The translations under genes and the position numbers were made by a program. The notes beneath the pieces are model-generated. The model was not told where the DNA came from. It searched no databases and saw only the letters and a program-made list of their open reading frames with translations. From JBOFLO01 sp051657905 (GTDB taxonomy: Bacteria; Patescibacteriota; Gracilibacteria; UBA1369), in the NCBI GenBank assembly GCA_051657905.1, contig JBOFLO010000071.1, positions 1 through 24,135 of the forward strand: a stretch of DNA of 24,135 nucleotides, in the 5' to 3' direction. This document shows positions 1 to 8,000 of the stretch, in pieces. Numbering within the stretch: the stretch's first letter is position 1; the number at the start of each line of letters is the position of its first letter.

Positions 1-195
1 GCCTTCAATAATATCGCTGTGAAGTTTTTTGGCGTCACGAGTAACTGTGAGTGAATGAAGGTCTGCTATAAAAACATAGGAAGTGAATTTTTCCTGTAGA
101 TCTACGCAATTTTTCATGGCTCCAAGGTAATTGCCCAAATGTGGACGGCCGGTGGATTGAATACCAGAAAGCATGATTTTTTTAGCAGAGGCCAT
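1..195 (-). CDS. trpS: Tryptophanyl-tRNA synthetase, N-terminal fragment (cut by window edge)
   Basis: The first 65 codons read in frame from an ATG at 193-195 to the window edge. TrpS charges tRNA-Trp with tryptophan in the cytoplasm. The start MASAKKIMLSGIQSTGRPHL gives the class I signature: the GIQ-TG strand at residues 11-16 is followed by HLGN at 19-22, the TrpS form of the HIGH motif that binds ATP. The later ADLHSLT segment (residues 45-51) is also typical. The KMSKS loop and the rest of the catalytic domain lie outside the window. It starts 9 bases after the priA stop codon, so it is probably the last visible gene of a DUF1858-like/priA/trpS operon. The upstream bases are A/T-rich with no Shine-Dalgarno sequence. 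Confidence 0.93.
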   Translation of the reverse strand, partial: MASAKKIMLSGIQSTGRPHLGNYLGAMKNCVDLQEKFTSYVFIADLHSLTVTRDAKKLHSDIIEG

Positions 196-204
196 AGTTT
201 TTAT

Positions 205-2259
205 TTAAACTGTATTTAGCGGATCAACATCAATTTTTATATCATTACTTAGGGGATTTTTATAGTTGAATTTTTTAAGGAAATCTCGCGGATTGCTACC
301 GTTAATAAGCAAATGCCAACGATATTTATTTTTGAAACGGGGGAGTAGAGCGGGATAAGAGGTGATTTCTTCAACTGAAGGTTTTTCAGCAGTGTTTTCT
401 GTGGATTTTAAAGATTCTTGAAATTCCTGCAGTTTTTGCAGCAAACCTTGGGCGGCGAAATAGGCTTTTTGTTCGTCTTTGTCTTCTAAAGTTAATTTAA
501 TGAGCTTAGAAAAAGGTGGATATCCTAATTCCTGCCGATAGCCGACTTCTTCATGATAAAATTGCTTATAATGATGATGTTTGGCGGCCTGAATAGCATA
601 ATGTTCAGGCAAATAGGTTTGAATAATTACTTTACCCGGAGTTTCACGACCGGCCCGTCCGGCTACCTGTGTTAATAATTGGAAAGTTTTTTCGGCACTG
701 CGGAAGTCAGGAATAGTTAAGCTGGTATCGGCTAAAACAATTCCCACTAAAGTTACTTGAGGTAAATGCAAACCTTTGCCGATCATTTGCGTACCAATCA
801 AAATATCAGCGAGATGATCTTTAAAAGCATGATAGATAATTTCGAATTGATCGCGTTTTTTGGTGGTGTCTCGGTCGGCACGCATGACGCGGGCGTGGGG
901 ATAGGTGGCTAAAGTGTGATCTTCGATTTTCTGTGTTCCTATACCAATATATTTGATTTGATGGCCATGACAGTCGGGGCATTCGGAAGGAGTTTTGTAA
1001 ATTTTTCCGCAATGATGACAGATTAAGCGGTTGGCTGCATAAATACTTTCTTCAACATGTAATTTGTTGTGATAAGTAAGTGTGGTGTGACAATCATCGC
1101 ATTTTGGGCTGAAACCACATTCTCGGCAAAGCAGGGCGGAAGCAGCTCCACGGCGATTGAGAAAAAGAATGGATTGTTTTTGATCAGCTAAAGTTGCTGT
1201 TAATTCCTGTTGCAATTTTTCACTGAAAATAGTGAAGTTTTTCTTTTTTAATTCTTCGCGTAAATCAATAATTTCCACTACCGGTAGAGGTTTTTCTTTT
1301 TCACCTTGTGGGGTTTGTAGGGGAATTCTTTTGTTTAATTCGATTAGAGCGAATTCTTTGTTTAGGGCGCGGAAATAGGTTTCTACGGCGGGGGTGGCTG
1401 AGCCTAGAATGGTTTTAATGCCGCTAAGTTCGCTGATTTTTTCAGCGATGGTTCTGGTGTGATAGCGAGGGGCTTGGTCTTGTTTGTAGGAGTCTTCATG
1501 TTCTTCATCAATGACAATTAAGCCAAGATTTTGGAATGGAGCAAAAATTGCTGAGCGTGAGCCGATGATAATTTTAACTTCCTGACGGGAAATTCTTTGC
1601 CAATAATTTTCTTTTTGCTTGGGAGTTAATTTTGAATGAATAATGGCAATATTTTTTCCAAAACGTTTTTCAAAATTAGCGACTGTTTGTGGCGTTAGGG
1701 AAATTTCTGGAATTAAAATTAGGGCTTGTTGATTTTGTTGTAAAACTTTTTCGGTTTCGCGACAGTAAACTTCGGTCTTACCTGAGCCGGTAATTCCATG
1801 TAGCAAAATAACTTTTTGTTCAGCTTGATCGATTTTTTCTAAGGCTTGCTGTTGTTCATTGGTTAAAGTTGGCAGTTCAACTTTTTTATGCGGTGTTGAT
1901 TTTAATTCCGGAGGAAGTTTGAGAGATTTTTTTTCAAAAAAGGTGACGGGTAGAAATAATTTTATAACTTTAAAAAGCGGGCAAAAATAATATTCGGAAA
2001 TGAATTGAGCGAGTTCTAATTGGATTTTGGTTAAATGTGGGGCGTTTTCAGTGATTTTGAGAATGGCTCGGGTATTATAAGTTGGCTTATTTTGATGGAT
2101 TTTCCAAATTACGCCGCGAATTTGACGTTTGCGCAGTGGGATTTCCACTAATTGGCCGGGTTTTAAGCTAGCTAATTCTTCAGGAATGGCATAAGTAAGA
2201 GTTTCCTGGTCGGTATGGCCAAGTTTTTGAGGAATGATAATTTCAGCGAAATTGTTCAT
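205..2259 (-). CDS. priA: Primosomal replication restart helicase PriA
   Basis: PriA is a 3'-5' superfamily 2 DNA helicase that recognises stalled forks and reloads the replicative helicase. At 684 residues it is slightly shorter than E. coli PriA (732). An N-terminal 3'-DNA-binding domain spans about 1-105. Walker A is GITGSGKT at 155-162 and the DEAH-type box is DEEH at 251-254. Eight zinc cysteines are intact: C378, C381, C387, C390, C414, C417, C427 and C430. The helicase C-lobe has GTQMIGKGLHLP at 489-500, where the family usually has Ala in place of the second Gly, and QVAGRAGR at 531-538. The C-terminal domain follows from about 570. The ATG start has no Shine-Dalgarno sequence. The gene begins 15 bases after the DUF1858-like gene and ends 9 bases before trpS, so co-transcription is likely. 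Confidence 0.97.
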   Translation of the reverse strand: MNNFAEIIIPQKLGHTDQETLTYAIPEELASLKPGQLVEIPLRKRQIRGVIWKIHQNKPTYNTRAILKITENAPHLTKIQLELAQFISEYYFCPLFKVIKLFLPVTFFEKKSLKLPPELKSTPHKKVELPTLTNEQQQALEKIDQAEQKVILLHGITGSGKTEVYCRETEKVLQQNQQALILIPEISLTPQTVANFEKRFGKNIAIIHSKLTPKQKENYWQRISRQEVKIIIGSRSAIFAPFQNLGLIVIDEEHEDSYKQDQAPRYHTRTIAEKISELSGIKTILGSATPAVETYFRALNKEFALIELNKRIPLQTPQGEKEKPLPVVEIIDLREELKKKNFTIFSEKLQQELTATLADQKQSILFLNRRGAASALLCRECGFSPKCDDCHTTLTYHNKLHVEESIYAANRLICHHCGKIYKTPSECPDCHGHQIKYIGIGTQKIEDHTLATYPHARVMRADRDTTKKRDQFEIIYHAFKDHLADILIGTQMIGKGLHLPQVTLVGIVLADTSLTIPDFRSAEKTFQLLTQVAGRAGRETPGKVIIQTYLPEHYAIQAAKHHHYKQFYHEEVGYRQELGYPPFSKLIKLTLEDKDEQKAYFAAQGLLQKLQEFQESLKSTENTAEKPSVEEITSYPALLPRFKNKYRWHLLINGSNPRDFLKKFNYKNPLSNDIKIDVDPLNTV

Positions 2260-2274
2260 GTATGGGAAGCTGTA

Positions 2275-2679
2275 TTAATTGGATTTGCTGATTTGTTTGC
2301 CAAGATTTTGATAGATTTCAGCTAATTGTTCTGTGGATAAATTTAAATCCGAAAAGAAAATTTCCATGGTGATTAAATGCAAAGAGGGGGACATCATGCC
2401 AAGTGGGTGGATTTCCTGAAGATAAGGTTTGATTTGGGGGAAATTATTAATTAAATCACCGATAATAATGTCTGAGCTAAGGATGATTTCGCCACTTTGA
2501 AATTGTTCTGGGGAAATTTCTTCGGTTTTAGTTAAGTCGAGATTTTCTCTTAATTGCTGAACTTTATCGGAAATTGGGGTTGGTTCGTCGCCCAAGCAGC
2601 AGTTAAAAAAATTGGCCAAAGGGTGGGGGCGGCTGTTGGACTGAGAGTGAGAATGTTGATGTGAAGGGGATTTGGTCAT
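2275..2679 (-). CDS. Small DUF1858-like helical protein with His/Ser-rich N-terminus
   Basis: This 134-residue protein has no signal peptide or membrane segment. Residues 1-20 are rich in His, Ser and Gln (HQHSHSQSNS), followed by a lone Cys pair at 27-28. Residues 66-130 look like a DUF1858 domain, a small helical fold. The pattern is an Ile-rich strand, 'IGDLINNFPQIKPYLQEI' (73-90), a turn 'HPLGMMSPS', then two helices. Canonical members have a CxxC at that turn; here it is Met/Ser/Pro, so a metal or redox site there is unlikely. It is the first gene of the priA/trpS operon and diverges from the gene at 2809. The family assignment is from pattern memory and is moderate. The function is unknown. 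Confidence 0.75.
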   Translation of the reverse strand: MTKSPSHQHSHSQSNSRPHPLANFFNCCLGDEPTPISDKVQQLRENLDLTKTEEISPEQFQSGEIILSSDIIIGDLINNFPQIKPYLQEIHPLGMMSPSLHLITMEIFFSDLNLSTEQLAEIYQNLGKQISKSN

Positions 2680-2698
2680 ATTTGCTGGATTTAGAGAG

Positions 2699-2727
2699 AT
2701 TTTAGCAAATATTTGGCTATTTGTTGT
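2699..2727 (-). promoter_or_regulatory. Possible sigma70 promoter for the DUF1858-like/priA/trpS operon
   Basis: On the minus strand the -10 is TAAAAT (2699-2704) with a weak -35 ACAACA (2722-2727) and a 17-base spacer. The start codon lies about 20 bases downstream of the -10. The -35 matches only half of the consensus, so this is tentative. Confidence 0.35.
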
Positions 2728-2756
2728 GGCTTAAGAGACAATTTTTAGGCTTCTTA

Positions 2757-2784
2757 TTGACAAAATCTGAAAATAATTTAGAAT
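2757..2784 (+). promoter_or_regulatory. Sigma70-type promoter for the 2809 gene and tlyA
   Basis: A perfect -35 TTGACA (2757-2762), a 16-base spacer and a -10 TAGAAT (2779-2784) are seen directly. The expected start of transcription is near 2791, which leaves a leader of about 18 bases before the ATG at 2809, with no Shine-Dalgarno sequence. Confidence 0.7.
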
Positions 2785-2808
2785 AACCTCTTTAAAAAAG
2801 TTCCGACC

Positions 2809-3252
2809 ATGAATAAATACAGTTTTTATAGCGAAAAAGCGGCTCTAGAAAAGCAGTGGCAAGCCACTTTTAATTTGGTTGGAGAAAAGTTGGAAAAGGC
2901 TTATTTAGAGGAAGGTTTTAAAGCTATGACTGAAAGATTGAAATTCACTCAGGAGTGGCAAAAGCAATTGCTTTTTGATTTCTTGGTTTGGGAAAGAGAT
3001 GTGGTGTTGAAATGTGTGGTAAAACATCGTGGATTTTTCTTGAAAATTATTGCTGATGGAAGAGGTGAAATTATTCGCGATATGTTGGGGGTGGAAGATC
3101 GTAAGTATGATTTGGCTTGGGAAAAAGCTTTGGAAAAATTGAAAACATTTTTTGTGGAAAAAGAAATTGATCAGAAATTGAGTAATTTGTCTTTGGCAAA
3201 CTTCTTTTATCTGGCTAAACTGAGAAGGCAAAGGAAATTAGGTAATTATTAA
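2809..3252 (+). CDS. Hypothetical protein, 147 aa, upstream of tlyA
   Basis: I do not recognise this protein. It has 147 residues, is rich in Lys, Glu, Leu, Phe and Trp, and is predicted largely helical, with no signal peptide or clear membrane segment. Residues 1-60 look like amphipathic helices, 61-95 contain a more hydrophobic stretch with two Cys-Val/Val-Val patches, and the C-terminus is basic (LAKLRRQRKLGNY). It lies behind a good promoter, and its TAA stop is one base before the tlyA ATG, so the two are almost certainly co-transcribed. A role near the ribosome or RNA would fit the tlyA partner and the basic tail, but that is only context. The ORF is clearly real, given its promoter, its coding-like composition and its tight coupling to tlyA. 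Confidence 0.8.
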   Translation: MNKYSFYSEKAALEKQWQATFNLVGEKLEKAYLEEGFKAMTERLKFTQEWQKQLLFDFLVWERDVVLKCVVKHRGFFLKIIADGRGEIIRDMLGVEDRKYDLAWEKALEKLKTFFVEKEIDQKLSNLSLANFFYLAKLRRQRKLGNY

Positions 3253-3253
3253 A

Positions 3254-3976
3254 ATGAGATTAGATCAATTTTTAGTGCAGAAAGGTTTGGCTAAGAGTCG
3301 TGAGCGGGCTAAGCAATTGATTGAAGAAAAGGGTTGTTTGATTAATGGGAAATTAATTAAGAAAGCGAGTTTTGCTGTGGGCGAGGCGGATATTGTGATT
3401 TTACAGGGTGAGGATTTTGATTATGTGAGCCGAGCCGGTTTAAAGTTGGAGGCGGCTTTGGGGGAGTTTCGGATGGAGGTGAAAGATTTGGTGGCTGTTG
3501 ATATAGGGGTGGCAACTGGAGGATTCAGCCAGTGTTTACTGAAATTCGGGGCGAGGAAAGTTTATGGGGTGGATATTGGTGAGGGTCAAATTGCTGAGAA
3601 AATTTTAAAGGAGTCGAATTTTGTTTTTCGCAATCAAACTGATGGCAAAAAGCTTCAAGCCAGTGATTTTGCTGAGAAAATTGATTTGATTGTGATTGAT
3701 GTTTCTTTTGTTTCAATTCTGGGATTTTTCCAGACTTTTAAAAATTTGATGGATTCAAAAACGGTTCTAGTTGCTTTAATTAAGCCACAATTTGAAAAAG
3801 GGGAAAGGCATTCGGGCGTGATTAAATCTGAATATGAATTGAAAAATATTCTGACAAAAATCGATCAAGAGTTTCGTGAGCAAGGTTTTATGATTTTGAA
3901 AAAAATGCCTTCTCCAATCACAGGTAAAGAAGGTAATCAGGAATTTTTGTGGAAAATTATTCGAAAGACTGAATAA
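3254..3976 (+). CDS. tlyA: TlyA-family rRNA 2'-O-methyltransferase (S4 + FtsJ-like)
   Basis: TlyA proteins add a 2'-O-methyl group to rRNA (16S C1409 and 23S C1920 in mycobacteria) using S-adenosylmethionine; some are annotated as haemolysins. The 240 residues match the family length. An S4 RNA-binding domain covers about 1-60 (MRLDQFLVQKGLAKSRERAK). The linker motif VSRAGLKLEAAL at 58-69 leads into a Rossmann methyltransferase domain. Its SAM-binding loop is DIGVATGGF at 83-91, followed by VIDVSFVS at 147-154 and ALIKPQFE at 174-181, which carry the expected Asp and Lys of the catalytic set. The ATG is one base after the stop of the upstream gene. The last 20 bases overlap the 3' end of the opposing gene at 3957-4262. 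Confidence 0.93.
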   Translation: MRLDQFLVQKGLAKSRERAKQLIEEKGCLINGKLIKKASFAVGEADIVILQGEDFDYVSRAGLKLEAALGEFRMEVKDLVAVDIGVATGGFSQCLLKFGARKVYGVDIGEGQIAEKILKESNFVFRNQTDGKKLQASDFAEKIDLIVIDVSFVSILGFFQTFKNLMDSKTVLVALIKPQFEKGERHSGVIKSEYELKNILTKIDQEFREQGFMILKKMPSPITGKEGNQEFLWKIIRKTE

Positions 3977-4262
3977 TAAAATAGTGAATTTCCTGCTTCC
4001 CATCTACGTCGACAATATGTACTCGATAAGCGGTTTTTCCTTCCGGTAAATATTTGTAAAAAGTGGCGTCGGAGGTTTTGGTGTCTTCGCCCAAACGATC
4101 TTGATTCAGATGATTATCGCTGTCTTCTCTTTCGCTGCGATCAATTTGATCATACTCAATTTTAGTGATTTCTTGGAAAAAAGGGCTTTGAGCTTGAAAA
4201 AAAGCCTTAAGGTTTTTCCAATATTCTTGAATGGTATCAGCTTGAATGTATTCGCCAGCCAT
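3957..4262 (-). CDS. Hypothetical small acidic protein, 101 aa
   Basis: I do not recognise this protein. It starts MAGEYIQADTIQEYWKN and has a hydrophilic Asp/Glu-rich middle (residues 35-65). It ends in a likely beta pair, 'AYRVHIVDVDG' then 'EIHYFIIQSFE' (residues 78-101), which suggests a compact alpha/beta fold in the cytoplasm. There is no signal peptide, membrane segment or cysteine. It fills an otherwise empty 400-base gap between tlyA and the RDD gene. Its stop lies inside the last codons of tlyA in convergent orientation. The evidence that it is real is its ATG start, sensible composition, TAA stop and the lack of any other coding signal here. The remaining doubt is its short length. 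Confidence 0.6.
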   Translation of the reverse strand: MAGEYIQADTIQEYWKNLKAFFQAQSPFFQEITKIEYDQIDRSEREDSDNHLNQDRLGEDTKTSDATFYKYLPEGKTAYRVHIVDVDGKQEIHYFIIQSFE

Positions 4263-4318
4263 AGTTGAAAATAATTTTCTTCATTCTAACAGAAATCATC
4301 ATGGCAAAAAATAAAAAA

Positions 4319-4348
4319 TTGCGGCTTCAGGGTAAGCTTTGCTAAAAT
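4319..4348 (+). promoter_or_regulatory. Possible promoter for the RDD-family gene
   Basis: A -35-like TTGCGG (4319-4324), an 18-base spacer and a -10 TAAAAT (4343-4348) lie about 30 bases before the ATG at 4378. The -10 is good. The -35 matches four of six positions. Confidence 0.45.
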
Positions 4349-4377
4349 AACCGATGATATTTTATAAAATTTAAATA

Positions 4378-4830
4378 ATGACTGAAATAAGAGTAAGTAC
4401 TAATAATTTCCAATATGCGCCGGCTGTTAAGCGTTTGGGAGCATTAGTTATTGATATGTTACTAGTGAATTTACTGGTTTTGGCTTTTGTTCCTGGAGCC
4501 ATGGCTATTATGAATGTTTTGAGCAGTATTGAGGCTTTTCAGCAATTTATTTTGGGGCCGGTAGGAATGTGGTTTTTAATTATGCCGGTGATTTATATGT
4601 TTCTGCTATGGGGATTGTTTTCTAAATCTGTGGGTATGATGGTAATGAAAACCAGAATTGCTACTGAAAGTGGTGCTAAAATTGGTTGGGTGAAAGCCGG
4701 AATTCGTGTGATCGGTTATATTATTTCCGGTTTATTATTGATGCTTGGATTTTTGCCGATTTTATTCGATAAAAAGAAACAAGGGTTGCATGATAAATTG
4801 GCTAAAACCGTAGTAATCTTAAAAAGATAA
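4378..4830 (+). CDS. RDD-family membrane protein
   Basis: A 150-residue integral membrane protein of the RDD family, named for conserved Arg and Asp residues. Three hydrophobic segments are visible at about 21-45, 62-81 and 108-130. The family marks are RLGALVIDMLL (19-29, with R19 and D26), the loop SKSVGMMVMKTRI (82-94) and the C-terminal FDKKKQGLHDKLAKTVV (130-146), where D131 and the HDKLA segment are typical. Family function is mostly unknown; a few members have been linked to sodium/proton exchange or compatible-solute stress. Nothing here identifies the substrate. The gene stands alone on the plus strand, converging on tRNA-Arg 14 bases downstream. I see no clear terminator between them. 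Confidence 0.88.
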   Translation: MTEIRVSTNNFQYAPAVKRLGALVIDMLLVNLLVLAFVPGAMAIMNVLSSIEAFQQFILGPVGMWFLIMPVIYMFLLWGLFSKSVGMMVMKTRIATESGAKIGWVKAGIRVIGYIISGLLLMLGFLPILFDKKKQGLHDKLAKTVVILKR

Positions 4831-4843
4831 ATGGAAGTTTTAA

Positions 4844-4920
4844 TGGTGCGCCGTGAGGGATTCGAACCCCCGACCTACGGTTCCGAAGACCGACGCTCTA
4901 TCCAGCTGAGCTAACGGCGC
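4844..4920 (-). tRNA. tRNA-Arg (anticodon UCG)
   Basis: A 77-base cloverleaf reads on the minus strand. The acceptor stem GCGCCGT pairs perfectly with ACGGCGC. The D arm is GCTC...GAGC. The anticodon loop CTTCGGA gives anticodon TCG, which reads CGA (and possibly other CGN) arginine codons. The T arm contains GGTTCGAATCC. The discriminator is A, and the 3' CCA is encoded in the DNA (4844-4846). The outermost anticodon-stem pair (27-43) is a T-T mismatch as I fold it; the other four pairs are canonical. Confidence 0.95.
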
Positions 4921-4937
4921 AGACTTTTAACGTGGTG

Positions 4938-4966
4938 ATTTTAGCGGATATTTTGGCTACTGTCAC
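4938..4966 (-). promoter_or_regulatory. Promoter of tRNA-Arg
   Basis: The minus strand reads GTGACA (4961-4966), a 17-base spacer and TAAAAT (4938-4943), matching five of six consensus positions in each box. The -10 sits about 18 bases before the mature tRNA 5' end, as expected for a dedicated tRNA promoter. It is downstream of the secDF terminator, so the tRNA is transcribed independently of the large operon. Confidence 0.65.
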
Positions 4967-4984
4967 GGGCTATTTGAAGGGCAT

Positions 4985-5020
4985 TAAAAAATCCCCAATC
5001 TCTTTCGAGAAAGGGGATTT
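4985..5020 (-). terminator. Rho-independent terminator after secDF
   Basis: The arms AAATCCCC (4989-4996) and GGGGATTT (5013-5020) form an 8-bp GC-cored stem. A smaller inner stem TCT-TTCG-AGA lies at 5001-5010. Read on the minus strand the stem runs into six T residues. It sits 22 bases after the secDF stop codon and closes the 14.7-kb minus-strand block. Confidence 0.8.
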
Positions 5021-5041
5021 AGGGGTGTTTTAAGCTTGAGT

Positions 5042-8000
5042 TTAGCTTTTTTTGTTCTTGTTACGGAAATTATGCCAATATACTAGTAGGGCGCTGGCTA
5101 CGAAAATTGAGGAGTATGTACCAACGACGATACCAAGCAATAAAGCGATATTGAAGAATCTGATGCTTTCTCCGCCTAGGATGGCTAGAGATAATAAAGC
5201 TAAGGCTGTGGTAACTGAAGTGTTGATTGAACGAGCTAATGTTTCGTTAACGGCTTCATTGGTTAAATCAGCGAAAGTTCTGTCTTTGCCTGGAGCTTTC
5301 AGTTTTTCACGAAGTCTATCTAATACTACGATAGTGTCATGAACTGAGAAACCCATGGTGGTAAGCAAAGCGGTAATAAATAAAGCGTCAATTTCTACAT
5401 TGAAGAATACTCCAAATAGAACGTAGATACCGACCATGATAATAATGTCATGCAAAAGCGCTACGATGGCTGCAAAACCGAAATTCCATTTGCCGATTGA
5501 TTTTGGTACTTTGCGGAAAGCGAAGGCGATATAAAGTACGATAATAAAGGTAGCAATCAGGATGGCGATGATAGCTTTAAAGCGTAAACTTTCACCTACG
5601 GTTGGACCAACTGACTGGAAGCGTGTTTCTTCCACTTCGCCATGTTTAGCTTTTAAGCCTGCTATGACTTGATCATGTTGTTCGGCGGAAAGAGTTTTTG
5701 ATTTGATGATGATTCCTTCCTCGGAAGTTATTACCAAGGCGCTGTGTAAGTCTAAGGGTTCGCTTACGCTGGTTAATTCTGCGGCTGGAGTTGAATTGTC
5801 ACTGGCTGGTACAGCGGCTTCAGGTTGTTGATTGATTTGAGTTTCTAATTCCTTTAAAGAATTTTGAACTTGTTCAGTAGTTACATTGCTATCGGCGAAT
5901 TTTAATTCCATCAAACTTCCTCCAGTGAAATCTAAACCAGAACGAAGTCCAAAAAGAGTAAATCCAATAATGGAAGCACCGATTAATATAGCTGAGAAGG
6001 CATAGTAAGCTTTTCTCCAAGCAATTACTGGCAAAATTTTCGGATCTTTTTTCTTAGGTGTCCCGAAGTATAGTGATTTATCCCCAACATTTTGAGGAAT
6101 GAAAGCATGCAATAAAATTTTACTGATAGTAATGGCACTAAACATAGAAACTAAAATACCGGCAGCAAGATTGAAGGCAAAACCTTGAATGATTGAGCTT
6201 CCAAAGTAGAAGAGAATTGCACAAGTAATTAATGAAGAGAAGTTGGAATCCTTGATACTTGTCCAGGCACGGTCGAAACCGATTTCAATGGCCGAATCAG
6301 TAGTACGTCCGTCACGTAATTCTTCTTTAATTCTTTCGAAAATCAAAATGTTGGCATCCACAGCCATACCGATTGATAAGATTACACCGGCAATACCAGC
6401 CAAGGTTAGAACCAATTGAGTGGAAAGCAAGAAACTTAAGAAGAAGAGAATGAAACAAGCCAGTACCAGAGAAATTAATTTTTCCGGACCGGAATCTTTG
6501 CTGTTGAGGATTTTGGCGATTAAGAAAATAAATACGCCTAAAGAAATAGGTAAGGAAATCCACATTGGTAAACTGCATTTGATCATGAAAACAAATAATG
6601 CAGTGTAGAACATTAAAGCTATGAAAGCCAATAAACCAGCTAGGCGATAATATAGAACTAGGAACAATAAAATTAAACCAAGACCGATAGCGCCAGCAAT
6701 CAAGCTATTATTTAAAGCTTCTTGTCCAAGCGATGCCCCGATATTGTATTGTCCCACCAAGATAATTGGAGCTGGAATAGCACCAGTATTTAAATCACGA
6801 GCTAGTTCTTCAGCTTCTCTGATACTGAAATTACCAGATATAATTGCTAAACCTCCGGAGATTTTTTCGTTTACATTTGGTGAGGAAATCATGTTTCCAC
6901 CAACGAAAATCGCAATTGGTTTGTTGACGTTTCTTTCAGTTAATTCTTCGAATAATTTTCCACCTTCAGTGTTGAAAGTGATTTGTACATTAGCCTGTCC
7001 AACCTGATTGAAAATTACATCGGCTCTTTGGAAAAATTGTCCATTTAAGCCTGTTTCTTGCCAAGAATCTGGAGTTGAGGAATAGAAAATGCGAGCGACT
7101 TTCACTTGGTCTTCTTTGATAGTTTCATTTTTAGCATCAGTAATTTCTACTGCTTTTAAAATATGATAACCAACCGGACTTTTAATTAATTCAGAAGTTT
7201 CGCCGGCGTTTTGGAAAGCTAAAACTGTGCTTTCAACTTCTTTTGTTTGAGTTCCATCGTCAGCGCTAACTGGAGTAGCAACCACGCCATTGGCGTCTTT
7301 ACTGGCTGTGTCATCAGAATATTCTTTAGCTAAACTTTCAAAAGTTACGCTGTCTGTAGTGCTTTGACCTTCTACTGTAGGCCCAGCTGGAGTAGGAGTT
7401 GCTTGTGCTTCTTTTAATTTGGCTAATACTTCGTCTGCACGTTTTTTAGCTTCCTCTTCAGTTCGGTTAACTTCCTGTCCATTTTCCAATCCCTTGTAAC
7501 CGATTAAAATTTGGGCGAATTTTACTTTTCTAGGTTCATTAATAGGACGATCAACAGTTTGTTTTTCTAATACTTTAATAATGTTGTAACCGCTTTGTTG
7601 TACTAAGCTGCCATTAGTATCAATAACAAATTCTCCGCCATTACTGGAATCAATTAATTCTTCAGAGATTTTTCCAGGTTCTACTGCGAAAGCCTGTTCA
7701 GCAATACTGGAAGATAACTCATCTTTGAATTGGAATTCAGAACTTTCATTGTAAATAACTTTTCCTGGATTGGCTTGTGCTTGTTCTTCACCAAATAATT
7801 TGAAATCAGCACCGGCTTTTAATTTATCTAAATCAGCTTGAGCTGTTTCTCTAACTGCAGCGGCTTCATTAGGATCAACTTCAGTTTTTTGTTCTTTGAA
7901 TTCCAATTGAATGGTTTTGCCTACAGTGGCTTTGGCTTCTTCCAAGTCTTTAATACCGGCTAATTCCACAATAATATGTTTTTCATCGCCCACCACTGAA

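Noticed and set aside
3957..4262. Nuclease A inhibitor-like (NuiA) assignment for the small gene
   Set aside because: The C-terminal strands are only loosely similar; key family segments are not recognisable, so it is left unnamed.
5052..7007. Plus-strand and other minus-frame open frames within secDF
   Set aside because: They lie entirely inside the well-supported secDF frame and resemble no protein family.
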